5,311 bases of DNA from Phycisphaerae bacterium (GTDB taxonomy: Bacteria; Planctomycetota; Phycisphaerae; Phycisphaerales; SM1A02): the NCBI GenBank assembly GCA_016873355.1, contig VGXK01000170.1, positions 1 to 5,311 of the forward strand, written 5' to 3'. Position numbers and translations under genes: made by a program. Shown here piece by piece: positions 1-4,962 of the stretch (position 1 is its first letter; every line of letters starts with the position of its first letter). Below the pieces are notes generated by a model, which had not been told where the DNA came from, ran no database searches, and saw only the letters and a program-made list of their open reading frames with translations.

Positions 1-318
1 GATGATCGGCCTCGCGATCGAGGTGCCGAGCAGGTAACGGCCCTCGTAGACGGCGCCGGTGATCACCATCGGGAAGACGTAGTGCTCGAGGAACTCGCGG
101 CGCAGATCCTTGATCACGCACGCGGATGCTCCGGAGCTGCGCGCCTTCGTCTCCACGCCCTGGAGCTCGTTTGCGCCCTGTCCCACGTCGGCGACCACGG
201 CGAGCACTTCGCATCCGGGCCAGCGCTCCTTGAGCCAGGGAATGATGCAACTCGTGTCGAGACCGCCTGAGTAGGCGACGCAGATCTTCTTGGGTGTGGT
301 GGTGGTCTGGTTGGTCAT
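1..318 (-). CDS. argG: Argininosuccinate synthase, N-terminal 106 residues (runs off the window)
   Basis: ArgG joins citrulline and aspartate using ATP, giving argininosuccinate, AMP and pyrophosphate; this is the penultimate step of arginine synthesis and is cytosolic. The visible part begins MTNQTTTTPKKICVAYSGG. It has the N-type ATP pyrophosphatase loop AYSGGLDTS at residues 15-23, then VVADVGQG at 41-48, and the family block EGRYLLGTSIARPII at 92-106, where the window cuts it. About three quarters of a normal ~400-residue protein lies outside. It follows argF by 25 bases. No Shine-Dalgarno is seen before the chosen ATG. A second in-frame ATG at 336 would add MAPTTP and leave a 7-base gap to argF; its only ribosome-site candidate is AAGGA about 14 bases upstream, inside argF. 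The shorter start was preferred because most ArgG proteins have few residues before the ATP loop. The family is certain; the start is not. Confidence 0.95.
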   Translation of the reverse strand, partial: MTNQTTTTPKKICVAYSGGLDTSCIIPWLKERWPGCEVLAVVADVGQGANELQGVETKARSSGASACVIKDLRREFLEHYVFPMVITGAVYEGRYLLGTSIARPII

Positions 319-343
319 GGGTGTCGTTGGGGCCATCGCGGTT

Positions 344-1300
344 TCAGCGATCCTTGGAAAGCAGGTGAAGCAGCAGCGCGTTCTGCGCGTGCATGCGGTT
401 TTCGGCCTGGTCGAAGACGACGGACTGCGGACTGTCGATCACGTCGTCGGTGACTTCCTGTCCGCGATGCGCGGGCAGGCAATGCATGAAGAGCGAGTCG
501 GCGCCGGCCCTGGCCATGAGCGCCGCGTCGACGCGATAGGGCTCGAAGCGCGCCGCGAGTTCCGGCGTCTCCGTCTGTCCCATGCTGACCCAGGTGTCGG
601 TGTAGACGGCGTCGCTGCCGGCGATCTTCGAAAGATCGTTCGTGACCTCGATCGACGCGCCGGTGCGGCACGCCCGCGCCTCGGCGGTTCGCAGCACTTC
701 GTCCGACGGCTCGCATCCCTCCGGCGTGATGACCACGAGCCGGCATCCGACCGTCGCGGCCATCTCGATCACGGAGTGGCAGACGTTGTTGCCGTCGCCG
801 ACCCACGCGAGCCGCCCGTGACGGAACTCGAAGCCGTGCTCGGCGAGCGTCATGAAGTCCGCGAGCGCCTGGCAGGGGTGGTGCAGATCGCTGAGTGCGT
901 TGATCACGGGAATCCGGGCGTTCGACGCGAGCTGCTCGATGGTGCCGTGCTTCATCGTGCGCGCCACGATCGCGTCGGCCCAGCGCTCGAGGTTGCGGCC
1001 GTAGTCGGCGATCGACTCCCGCTGGCCGATCGGCCGCGTCTCATGATCGAGGTACACCGCGATGCCGCCGAACTTGGCGAACCCGATCTCGAAGCTCACG
1101 CGCGTTCGCAGCGACGGCTTCTCGAAGAGCAGCACGATCGATCGCTGCGCGAAGGCATGTCGCCACGGCGCGTAGTCTCGCTTCAGGCGCCGCGCATCCT
1201 CGAGCAGCGGGAGGATCTCGTGCACCGCGAGATCGGTGATGCGGAGCAGGTCCTTGCAGCCGAGTTCCACCGAGGGGCTCGTCTCACGCGTGCCGGGCAT
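344..1300 (-). CDS. argF: Ornithine carbamoyltransferase, complete, 318 aa
   Basis: ArgF transfers the carbamoyl group from carbamoyl phosphate to ornithine, giving citrulline. Visible motifs are the carbamoyl-phosphate loop FEKPSLRTRVSFE (SLRTR at residues 63-67), HPCQ at 141-144, the nucleotide-fold-like WVGDGNNVCHS near 167-176, the SMG ornithine loop at 239-241, and HCLPAHRG at 273-280 with the catalytic Cys274. The tail DQAENRMHAQNALL is typical. Length is normal for a catabolic or anabolic OTCase. The SMG loop and HCLP motif favour ornithine over acetyl- or succinylornithine as substrate. The start is the ATG at 1300, because AAGGAG lies 6 bases before it and the protein then begins like its family. 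The frame stays open upstream, but that would add 33 Arg-rich residues encoded over the argB 3' end. It overlaps the argB stop by 17 bases, so its ribosome site is inside argB, implying coupled translation. The second position of the usual STRTR motif is Leu here. Confidence 0.97.
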   Translation of the reverse strand: MPGTRETSPSVELGCKDLLRITDLAVHEILPLLEDARRLKRDYAPWRHAFAQRSIVLLFEKPSLRTRVSFEIGFAKFGGIAVYLDHETRPIGQRESIADYGRNLERWADAIVARTMKHGTIEQLASNARIPVINALSDLHHPCQALADFMTLAEHGFEFRHGRLAWVGDGNNVCHSVIEMAATVGCRLVVITPEGCEPSDEVLRTAEARACRTGASIEVTNDLSKIAGSDAVYTDTWVSMGQTETPELAARFEPYRVDAALMARAGADSLFMHCLPAHRGQEVTDDVIDSPQSVVFDQAENRMHAQNALLLHLLSKDR

Positions 1301-2165
1301 AGCCGACTCCTTCCGCGGCCGTCGCGGCCGACGCGCGCGTCGCGACGAATCGCGTGCCCGCATGGCCGCCTTCGAGGATCGCGCGAATCGCGTCGGCATC
1401 GCTCCACGAGGCGATGATCACGCAGCCGACCTCTCCGCCGGCGGCTTCCACCGCCGCGAGCGCGCTTCGCACCTTCACCGTCATGCCGCCCGAGATCGTG
1501 CCGTCGGCGATCCACGCGCCCGCGCGCGCCGTGTCGAGCGTGTCGACGATGGCGCCGTCCGGGCCGCGCACGCCGGGAACGTCCGTGAGCAGGAGCAGCG
1601 CCGACGCGCCGACGATGCGGGCCACCGCCACCGCCGCGTCGTCGGCGTTGATGTTGAGCGGCGAACCCTGCGCATCGATGCCGATCGAGCTCAGCACCGG
1701 CATGAATCCGCCGCCGAGCAGGTGGCGGATCAGATTCGGATCGCCGCCGACGATGTCGCCCACGCGACCCGGATCGAAGTCGTAGCGCTTCGACAACTCG
1801 ACGATGCAGGTATGGCCGTCCGAGAGCGTCAGTCCCACCGCGGGAACGCCGCGCGCGGAGAGTCGCCCGACGAGCGCCGTGTTCATCACGCCGGCCAGAA
1901 CGCCCGCGATCTGCTCCATCTGCTCCGGGGGCGTGACGCGGATGCCGTCGCGCCGCTCGCTGGTCATGCCGAGTCTCGAGAGCTGCCGGTCGACGGCCTT
2001 GCCGCCGCCGTGCACGAGCACGATTCCGGGGCCGCTGTGATGGCGGCGCAGCGCCTCGATGAGCGGATCGGCGCAGGCGGGATCGTCGAGCATGGCGCCG
2101 CCGACCTTCACGACGATCGGGCCGATCGGGTTCGACGACGCGGTGGTGGGTCGAGTCGAGTTCAC
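1284..2165 (-). CDS. argB: N-acetylglutamate kinase, complete, 293 aa, GTG start
   Basis: ArgB phosphorylates N-acetylglutamate with ATP, the second step of arginine synthesis, and is an amino acid kinase-fold enzyme. Seen: IVVKVGGAMLDD with Lys20 (the phosphate-binding Lys), HGGGK at 52-56, GIRVTPPEQ at 74-82, the substrate-binding NINADDAA at 171-178, LTDVPGVRG at 193-201, and GGMTVK at 226-231 with the second conserved Lys231. The start is GTG, overlapping the argC stop as GTGA, with GGAG 8 bases upstream; no ATG occurs before the essential KVGG motif. The open frame extends far upstream through argC only because stops are rare at this GC content. The KVGG motif is close to the N-terminus and the C-terminal block (IASWSDADAI ... 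GTRFVA) resembles E. coli ArgB. It lacks the extra N-terminal helix of arginine-inhibited kinases, so feedback insensitivity is inferred. A ~20-residue Ala-rich tail follows GTRFVA. Confidence 0.96.
   Translation of the reverse strand: MNSTRPTTASSNPIGPIVVKVGGAMLDDPACADPLIEALRRHHSGPGIVLVHGGGKAVDRQLSRLGMTSERRDGIRVTPPEQMEQIAGVLAGVMNTALVGRLSARGVPAVGLTLSDGHTCIVELSKRYDFDPGRVGDIVGGDPNLIRHLLGGGFMPVLSSIGIDAQGSPLNINADDAAVAVARIVGASALLLLTDVPGVRGPDGAIVDTLDTARAGAWIADGTISGGMTVKVRSALAAVEAAGGEVGCVIIASWSDADAIRAILEGGHAGTRFVATRASAATAAEGVGYARHA
1307..1312 (-). promoter_or_regulatory. Shine-Dalgarno that fixes the argF start
   Basis: On the minus strand, AAGGAG (within GGAAGGAGT) lies 6 bases before the ATG at 1300 and inside the last codons of argB. 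It decides against the longer upstream in-frame start at 1399. Because it is within argB, terminating and initiating ribosomes meet here. Confidence 0.85.
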
Positions 2166-3274
2166 GAGGAGCGCTCCGAAGCGACGAGTCGGGACCGAGC
2201 GGCCGCGGGGCTCGTGCCCTCGCTTCGCGCAGCCCCGGCGACCGCGCCGAGTCCGAGCGCCGCATCGAATCCGAAACGGATGTTGAAGGCCTGCACGGCC
2301 TGGCCCGCGGCGCCCTTCACGAGGTTGTCGATCGCGGAACAGAGGACGAGATGGCGACCGGTCGGATCGCTTCCGACGGCGATGTCGCAGTAGTTCGTTC
2401 GATTCACGGCCGCGACCGACGGCCACGATCCCTCGGGAAGCAGCCGCACGAACGGCTCGTGCGCGTACGCCGTCTCGAGGCAGTGGCGCACCTTGGCGAG
2501 CGTCACGCCCGGGGCCATCGCGGGATGGATCGTGCTCACGATGCCGCGATCGAGCGCCATCAGGTGCGGCGTGAAGACGATCTCGACGCCGCACTCCTGC
2601 GACATCTCCGGTCCGTGCCGATGATTCAGCACGCCGTAGGGCTGGTACGAGACCTCGCAGAAGAGGCTCTTGAGCGAGGCGGATCGGCCCGCGCCGCTCA
2701 CGCCGCTCGCCGAGTCGACGATCACGGGCGCCGCCGGAAGCAGCAGCCCGGCGCGCCGCAGCGGCGCCACGGGAAGGATCACGCTCGTCGGGTAGCAGCC
2801 GGGACAGGCGATCAGCGATGCGTGCGCAATCGCGTCGGCGTTGCGCTCGGGAAGGCCGTAGGCCGCCTTCGCGAGCAGCTCGGGATGCGGATGCGCGCCG
2901 CCGTAATGCGACGCATAGAGCGCCGGCTCGCGCAAGCGGAACGCGGCGGAGAGATCGAGCACCACCACGCCGGCGTGCAGAAGTTCCGGCGCCAGTTCCC
3001 AGCTCGCCTCGTGCGGAGTCGCCAGGAAGACGGCGTCGGGCTTCTTGGCGAGCATCGACGCCGCCGACGCGGGTTCCACGCGCAGATCCGTCTCGCCGCG
3101 ATGCAAGGGGTGCAGCGAATCGAAGCGCTCCGCTTGAACGCCGCCGGCGCGCCGATCGGATCCGTAGAGCCCGACGAGATCCACGCACGGATGTCGAAGC
3201 AGCCACGCGACGAGTTCCGCGCCGCTGTATCCGGCGGCGCCGGCCACGCATACCTTGATCGTTCGCTCGCTCAC
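2162..3274 (-). CDS. argC: N-acetyl-gamma-glutamyl-phosphate reductase, complete, 370 aa, GTG start
   Basis: ArgC reduces N-acetylglutamyl phosphate to the semialdehyde with NADPH, directly after the ArgB step. The dinucleotide loop GAAGYSGAELV is at residues 12-22 of an N-terminal Rossmann domain. FLATPHEAS (83-91) and LDLSAAFRL (106-114) are family blocks. The catalytic cysteine is Cys160 in ACPGCYPTS, and the conserved histidines are in NHRHGPEM (217-224). FTPHLMALDRGI (234-245) and NLVKGAAGQAVQAFN (317-331) complete the signature. The start is a GTG that overlaps the argR stop as GTGA. AAGGA at 3283-3287 (minus strand) is 8 bases before it, supporting that start. About 28 residues follow the last family block, an Ala/Ser/Arg-rich tail slightly longer than usual; its function is unknown. 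The other end overlaps argB by four bases. Confidence 0.97.
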   Translation of the reverse strand: MSERTIKVCVAGAAGYSGAELVAWLLRHPCVDLVGLYGSDRRAGGVQAERFDSLHPLHRGETDLRVEPASAASMLAKKPDAVFLATPHEASWELAPELLHAGVVVLDLSAAFRLREPALYASHYGGAHPHPELLAKAAYGLPERNADAIAHASLIACPGCYPTSVILPVAPLRRAGLLLPAAPVIVDSASGVSGAGRSASLKSLFCEVSYQPYGVLNHRHGPEMSQECGVEIVFTPHLMALDRGIVSTIHPAMAPGVTLAKVRHCLETAYAHEPFVRLLPEGSWPSVAAVNRTNYCDIAVGSDPTGRHLVLCSAIDNLVKGAAGQAVQAFNIRFGFDAALGLGAVAGAARSEGTSPAAARSRLVASERSS

Positions 3275-3777
3275 GCCCGGCGTCCTTCCGCGGTCCGTCG
3301 CCGCGAGCCGTTGCCGGAGGCAGACTCGAGTCCGGCGAGCCGCCGAAGCTGGTCGCAGAGCTGTCGCGCCGAGACCGCATCGCGGCAGGCGACGAAGATC
3401 GTGTCGTCGCCGGCGATCGTGCCCACCGCCTGCGACAGTCGTGCACGATCGAGCTCGACGCCGAGCGACGGCGCATGCCCGGTGGGGGTGGTGAGCACGG
3501 CGAGGCTGCCGGCGCTCGTGACCCAGCGCAGATGCTGTCGAAGCGCGGAGGCGAAGTGCTCGCTGTCGGCGGGCCTCGGTTCGGGTTCCGCGCCGGCGAG
3601 CTGGTATCCGCGCGGTCCCTTCACGACGCCGATGGCGCTCAGGTCGCGCGAGAGCGTGGCCTGCGTGATGACGATGCCGTGCTTGCGCAGGCGCTCCAGG
3701 AGCTCGGCCTGATTGCCGATCCGCTCCTCCTCAAGTATCCGCTCGATGAGATGGCAGCGATGGGTCTTGGCGACCAT
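3271..3777 (-). CDS. argR: Arginine repressor ArgR, complete, 168 aa from the chosen start
   Basis: ArgR is an arginine-sensing hexameric DNA-binding repressor of arginine synthesis genes. The N-terminal winged helix runs from about residue 5 to 62, with the recognition segment ITQATLSRDLSAIGVVK (37-53). The C-terminal oligomerisation and arginine-binding domain includes TTPTGHAPSLGVELD (96-110) and the hallmark GTIAGDDTIFV (119-129), whose Asp pair 124/125 contacts arginine in known structures. About 16 Arg/Ser-rich residues follow, more than most ArgR proteins have. Three in-frame ATGs occur at 3795, 3783 and 3777. The last gives MVAKTHRCHLIERI, most like other ArgR N-termini, and lies at the predicted transcription start. 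None has a convincing Shine-Dalgarno; starting at 3795 would add MCIIMP. The gene begins 39 bases after infC and its stop overlaps the argC start. Family certain, start uncertain. Confidence 0.95.
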   Translation of the reverse strand: MVAKTHRCHLIERILEEERIGNQAELLERLRKHGIVITQATLSRDLSAIGVVKGPRGYQLAGAEPEPRPADSEHFASALRQHLRWVTSAGSLAVLTTPTGHAPSLGVELDRARLSQAVGTIAGDDTIFVACRDAVSARQLCDQLRRLAGLESASGNGSRRRTAEGRRA

Positions 3778-3794
3778 GGGCATGATTATGCACA
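3777..3794 (-). promoter_or_regulatory. Candidate ARG box (ArgR operator) over the argR -10 region
   Basis: The minus-strand segment contains TGCAT AATC ATGCC, with an exact palindromic core GCAT-4-ATGC. Compared with the E. coli ARG box pattern (TGAAT, four A/T, ATTCA with flanking A/T), I count 12 matches at 16 defined positions. It covers the -10 hexamer, so bound ArgR would block RNA polymerase and repress its own operon. A second box at the usual tandem spacing (TGACT ... ATGCG, 3796-3812) is only a poor match. The palindrome partly coincides with ATG codons, which lowers confidence. Confidence 0.45.
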
Positions 3795-3814
3795 TGGACG
3801 CATATCCCAGTCAA
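3785..3814 (-). promoter_or_regulatory. Candidate sigma70-type promoter of the argRCBFG cluster
   Basis: On the minus strand, TTGACT (3814-3809, 5 of 6 to consensus) and CATAAT (3790-3785, 5 of 6) are separated by 18 bases. The -35 begins three bases after the infC stop. It is the only AT-rich patch in this GC-rich stretch. The predicted start of transcription is near 3778, one base before the third argR ATG. Transcription reading through from infC remains possible as well. Confidence 0.6.
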
Positions 3815-3828
3815 GCTCATGCGGTCGA
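3815..3828. repeat. 14-base direct repeat, copy at the infC stop
   Basis: GCTCATGCGGTCGA on the plus strand is identical to 4720-4733. This copy covers the last infC codons and stop. See the matching entry; it may be chance. Confidence 0.3.
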
Positions 3829-4593
3829 ATGGATACGGTCGGATTTCGCCTTCGAGCCGTCGGGCGAGGCGGTGCGGGAGGACGCCGAGCCCACGGACGC
3901 CGGGCCGCTCGACGACGCGGATGAGCCCGAAGCCCTGGAATCCGGCTTCTCCGCCTCGACCCCTGGAGATTCACCGGACGAGGCGCCGCCCTCCGGCTTC
4001 GGGGCCGATGCCTCCTTCCGCCGGAACGCCTCGATCTTCGTGCGATCGGGCGAAATGATCATGCTCATCCGCTTGCCGTTCAGCCGTGGAGCGAGCTCCA
4101 CGCGTCCGAGGTCCCCCAGGCGGTGCACGATGTCGTCCATTCGCGCATCGCCGCGGCTGCGATGGGCCAGCTCCCGGCCGCGGAAATTCTGCACGATCTG
4201 AACCTTGTGTCCCTCGAGCAGGAATCGACGCGCCTGCTGCACCCGGATCTCCACGTCGTGGGGATCGATCTTCATGGAACGGCCGAGCCGCACTTCCTTC
4301 AGCTCGGAGACGCGGGTCTTGGACTTGTTCGCCTTCTCCTTCTTGGAGGTCTCGTACTTGTACTTCCCGTAGTCCATGATCCGGCACACCGGTGGGCGGA
4401 CATCGGGAGCGATCTCGACGAGATCGAGTCCAAGATCCTGGGCGCGACGACGGGCGTCATCGGTTTCCACGATTCCGACCATCTCGCCGTCCTGATCGAT
4501 CAGGCGAATCGGCGAGATGCGGATGCGGTCGTTGATTCGAGGGCCCATCGGGGCGTCGAACCGAGGCGGACGGCGAGGCGGAAGCGGGGGAAT
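3817..4593 (-). CDS. infC: Translation initiation factor IF-3 with C-terminal tail, 258 aa, proposed ATT start
   Basis: IF-3 binds the 30S subunit, blocks premature 50S joining and enforces correct start-codon and initiator tRNA choice. From the proposed start, a Pro/Arg-rich lead (1-16) precedes the N-domain (about 18-88: RINDRIRISPIRLID, LDLVEIAP, PPVCRIMDYGKYKYE). A Lys-rich linker follows (KKEKANKSK), then the C-domain (about 95-182: ELKEVRLGRSMKIDPHD, ARRFLLEGHKVQI, FRGRE, KRMSMIISP). Residues from about 193 to 258 are a low-complexity Ser/Ala/Gly/Pro/Glu tail, whereas a usual IF-3 stops near 180 residues. The ATT at 4593 has AAAGGA 7 bases upstream. The TTG at 4599 lies only one base after that site, and the ATG at 4548 has no ribosome site, though it would still keep the whole N-domain. 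It is downstream of thrS, the common order, but followed by argR instead of rpmI-rplT. Confidence 0.95.
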   Translation of the reverse strand: MPPLPPRRPPRFDAPMGPRINDRIRISPIRLIDQDGEMVGIVETDDARRRAQDLGLDLVEIAPDVRPPVCRIMDYGKYKYETSKKEKANKSKTRVSELKEVRLGRSMKIDPHDVEIRVQQARRFLLEGHKVQIVQNFRGRELAHRSRGDARMDDIVHRLGDLGRVELAPRLNGKRMSMIISPDRTKIEAFRRKEASAPKPEGGASSGESPGVEAEKPDSRASGSSASSSGPASVGSASSRTASPDGSKAKSDRIHSTA

Positions 4594-4607
4594 GCGCAAT
4601 TCCTTTC
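4591..4607 (-). promoter_or_regulatory. infC ribosome-binding site with ATT initiation codon
   Basis: On the minus strand, AAAGGA (4607-4602) is followed by 7 bases and then ATT (4593-4591). Spacing is ideal for ATT and poor for the TTG at 4599-4597. In E. coli, infC starts with AUU and IF-3 rejects that codon, giving autogenous control; the same arrangement is inferred here from codon and spacing only. Confidence 0.65.
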
Positions 4608-4634
4608 GAGAGCGATGGCGTCAACGATCGACCA

Positions 4635-4656
4635 CGCCGACGAGCCATCGTCGGCG
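4635..4656 (-). promoter_or_regulatory. Perfect 9-bp hairpin in the infC leader with alternative pairing partner
   Basis: On the minus strand, CGCCGACGA and TCGTCGGCG form a perfect 9-base-pair stem closing a TGGC loop. It ends 27 bases before the infC Shine-Dalgarno. Part of its upper stem and loop, CGATGGC (4650-4644), is exactly complementary to GCCATCG (4619-4613), five bases before AAAGGA, so a pseudoknot or a competing helix is possible. There is no T run, so it is not an intrinsic terminator. A role in infC translation is inferred. Confidence 0.5.
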
Positions 4657-4719
4657 GCGGGCACCGGAACCGGCATGATCAAGAAGGCCGGATGCGACTC
4701 GGACCTGCACGGCGCGGGC

Positions 4720-4733
4720 GCTCATGCGGTCGA
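4720..4733. repeat. 14-base direct repeat, copy in the infC leader
   Basis: Same orientation and exact match to 3815-3828, so the two copies flank infC. The match is short enough to arise by chance in GC-rich DNA. Confidence 0.3.
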
Positions 4734-4785
4734 GGGAGGAACTGGAAACATCAGGGAGCGTGTTCCTGGCACTTGGAGTCGCAAG

Positions 4786-4806
4786 GGACGGGAGACGCTC
4801 CCGCCC
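4786..4806 (-). promoter_or_regulatory. GC-rich 9-bp hairpin in the infC leader
   Basis: On the minus strand, GGGCGGGAG and CTCCCGTCC pair over nine base pairs (one G-U) around a CGT loop. No T run follows, so it is not a standard terminator. If the weak promoter just upstream is real, the transcript would begin about three bases before it, making this a 5'-end stem that could stabilise the mRNA. Confidence 0.4.
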
Positions 4807-4815
4807 GACCGACAG

Positions 4816-4844
4816 AAGGTATCGACGGATACCGAGTGCAGCAA
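4816..4844 (-). promoter_or_regulatory. Weak promoter candidate for infC
   Basis: TTGCTG (4844-4839) and TACCTT (4821-4816) on the minus strand are 17 bases apart, matching only the core TTG and TAnnnT. It is offered because the 363-base gap after thrS makes an infC promoter likely and this is the best spaced pair I see. Predicted start near 4809. Confidence 0.25.
4818..4833. repeat. Perfect inverted repeat GGTATC-CGTC-GATACC
   Basis: Two exact 6-base arms are separated by four bases. The repeat lies in the spacer and -10 part of the weak infC promoter candidate, a position typical of a repressor operator. It could equally be a small RNA hairpin in a thrS-infC transcript. No known operator family is recognised. 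Confidence 0.4.
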
Positions 4845-4962
4845 CAGCCGCGCCGGGAATTCCTTCGATCTTCCGGGGAGAAACCGCGAATTCGCCGACC
4901 GAGCCGATCGTCGGAAGGTCGCGTCCTCCCGCTCGGAATCGTTCGATCGTCGCGGTCGGCGG

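Larger units (their letters stand above)
4600..4962. other. thrS-infC intergenic and infC leader region, 363 bases
   Basis: No convincing gene is seen. Read on the minus strand, it holds a 10-base palindrome GCGAATTCGC (4886-4895), a weak promoter candidate (4844-4816) overlapping an inverted repeat (4818-4833), two strong hairpins (4786-4806 and 4635-4656), and the infC ribosome site at its end. No hairpin is followed by a T run, so no intrinsic terminator for thrS is visible. Short frames here have unremarkable Arg/Ser/Pro-rich products. The length suggests infC can be transcribed and regulated apart from thrS. Confidence 0.7.

Noticed and set aside
1301..1399. 33-residue N-terminal extension of ArgF
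   Set aside because: It is Arg-rich, overlaps coding argB, and the ATG at 1300 has a strong Shine-Dalgarno at the right distance.
1284..3476. 730-residue minus-strand open frame, possible fusion ending in ArgB
   Set aside because: Only the last 293 residues are ArgB. The upstream part is the out-of-frame reading of argC, which is itself clearly coding, and a GTG with a Shine-Dalgarno starts ArgB at 2165.
290..3712. Long plus-strand open frames (290-1417, 1236-2393, 2351-3712) of 375-453 residues
   Set aside because: They lie antisense to argF, argB, argC and argR, have Arg/Ala/His-rich products without family motifs, and are explained by the scarcity of stop codons opposite high-GC genes.
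4621..4725. Small minus-strand frame of 34 residues (ATG at 4725) with four consecutive Arg codons, ending before the infC ribosome site; possible leader peptide
   Set aside because: It has no Shine-Dalgarno, no T-run attenuator follows it, and infC is not an arginine gene. The Arg run overlaps the palindromic hairpin and is explained by its base composition.
4786..4806. Intrinsic terminator for thrS
   Set aside because: The stem is strong but no T run follows on the transcribed strand, and it lies about 160 bases past the thrS stop.
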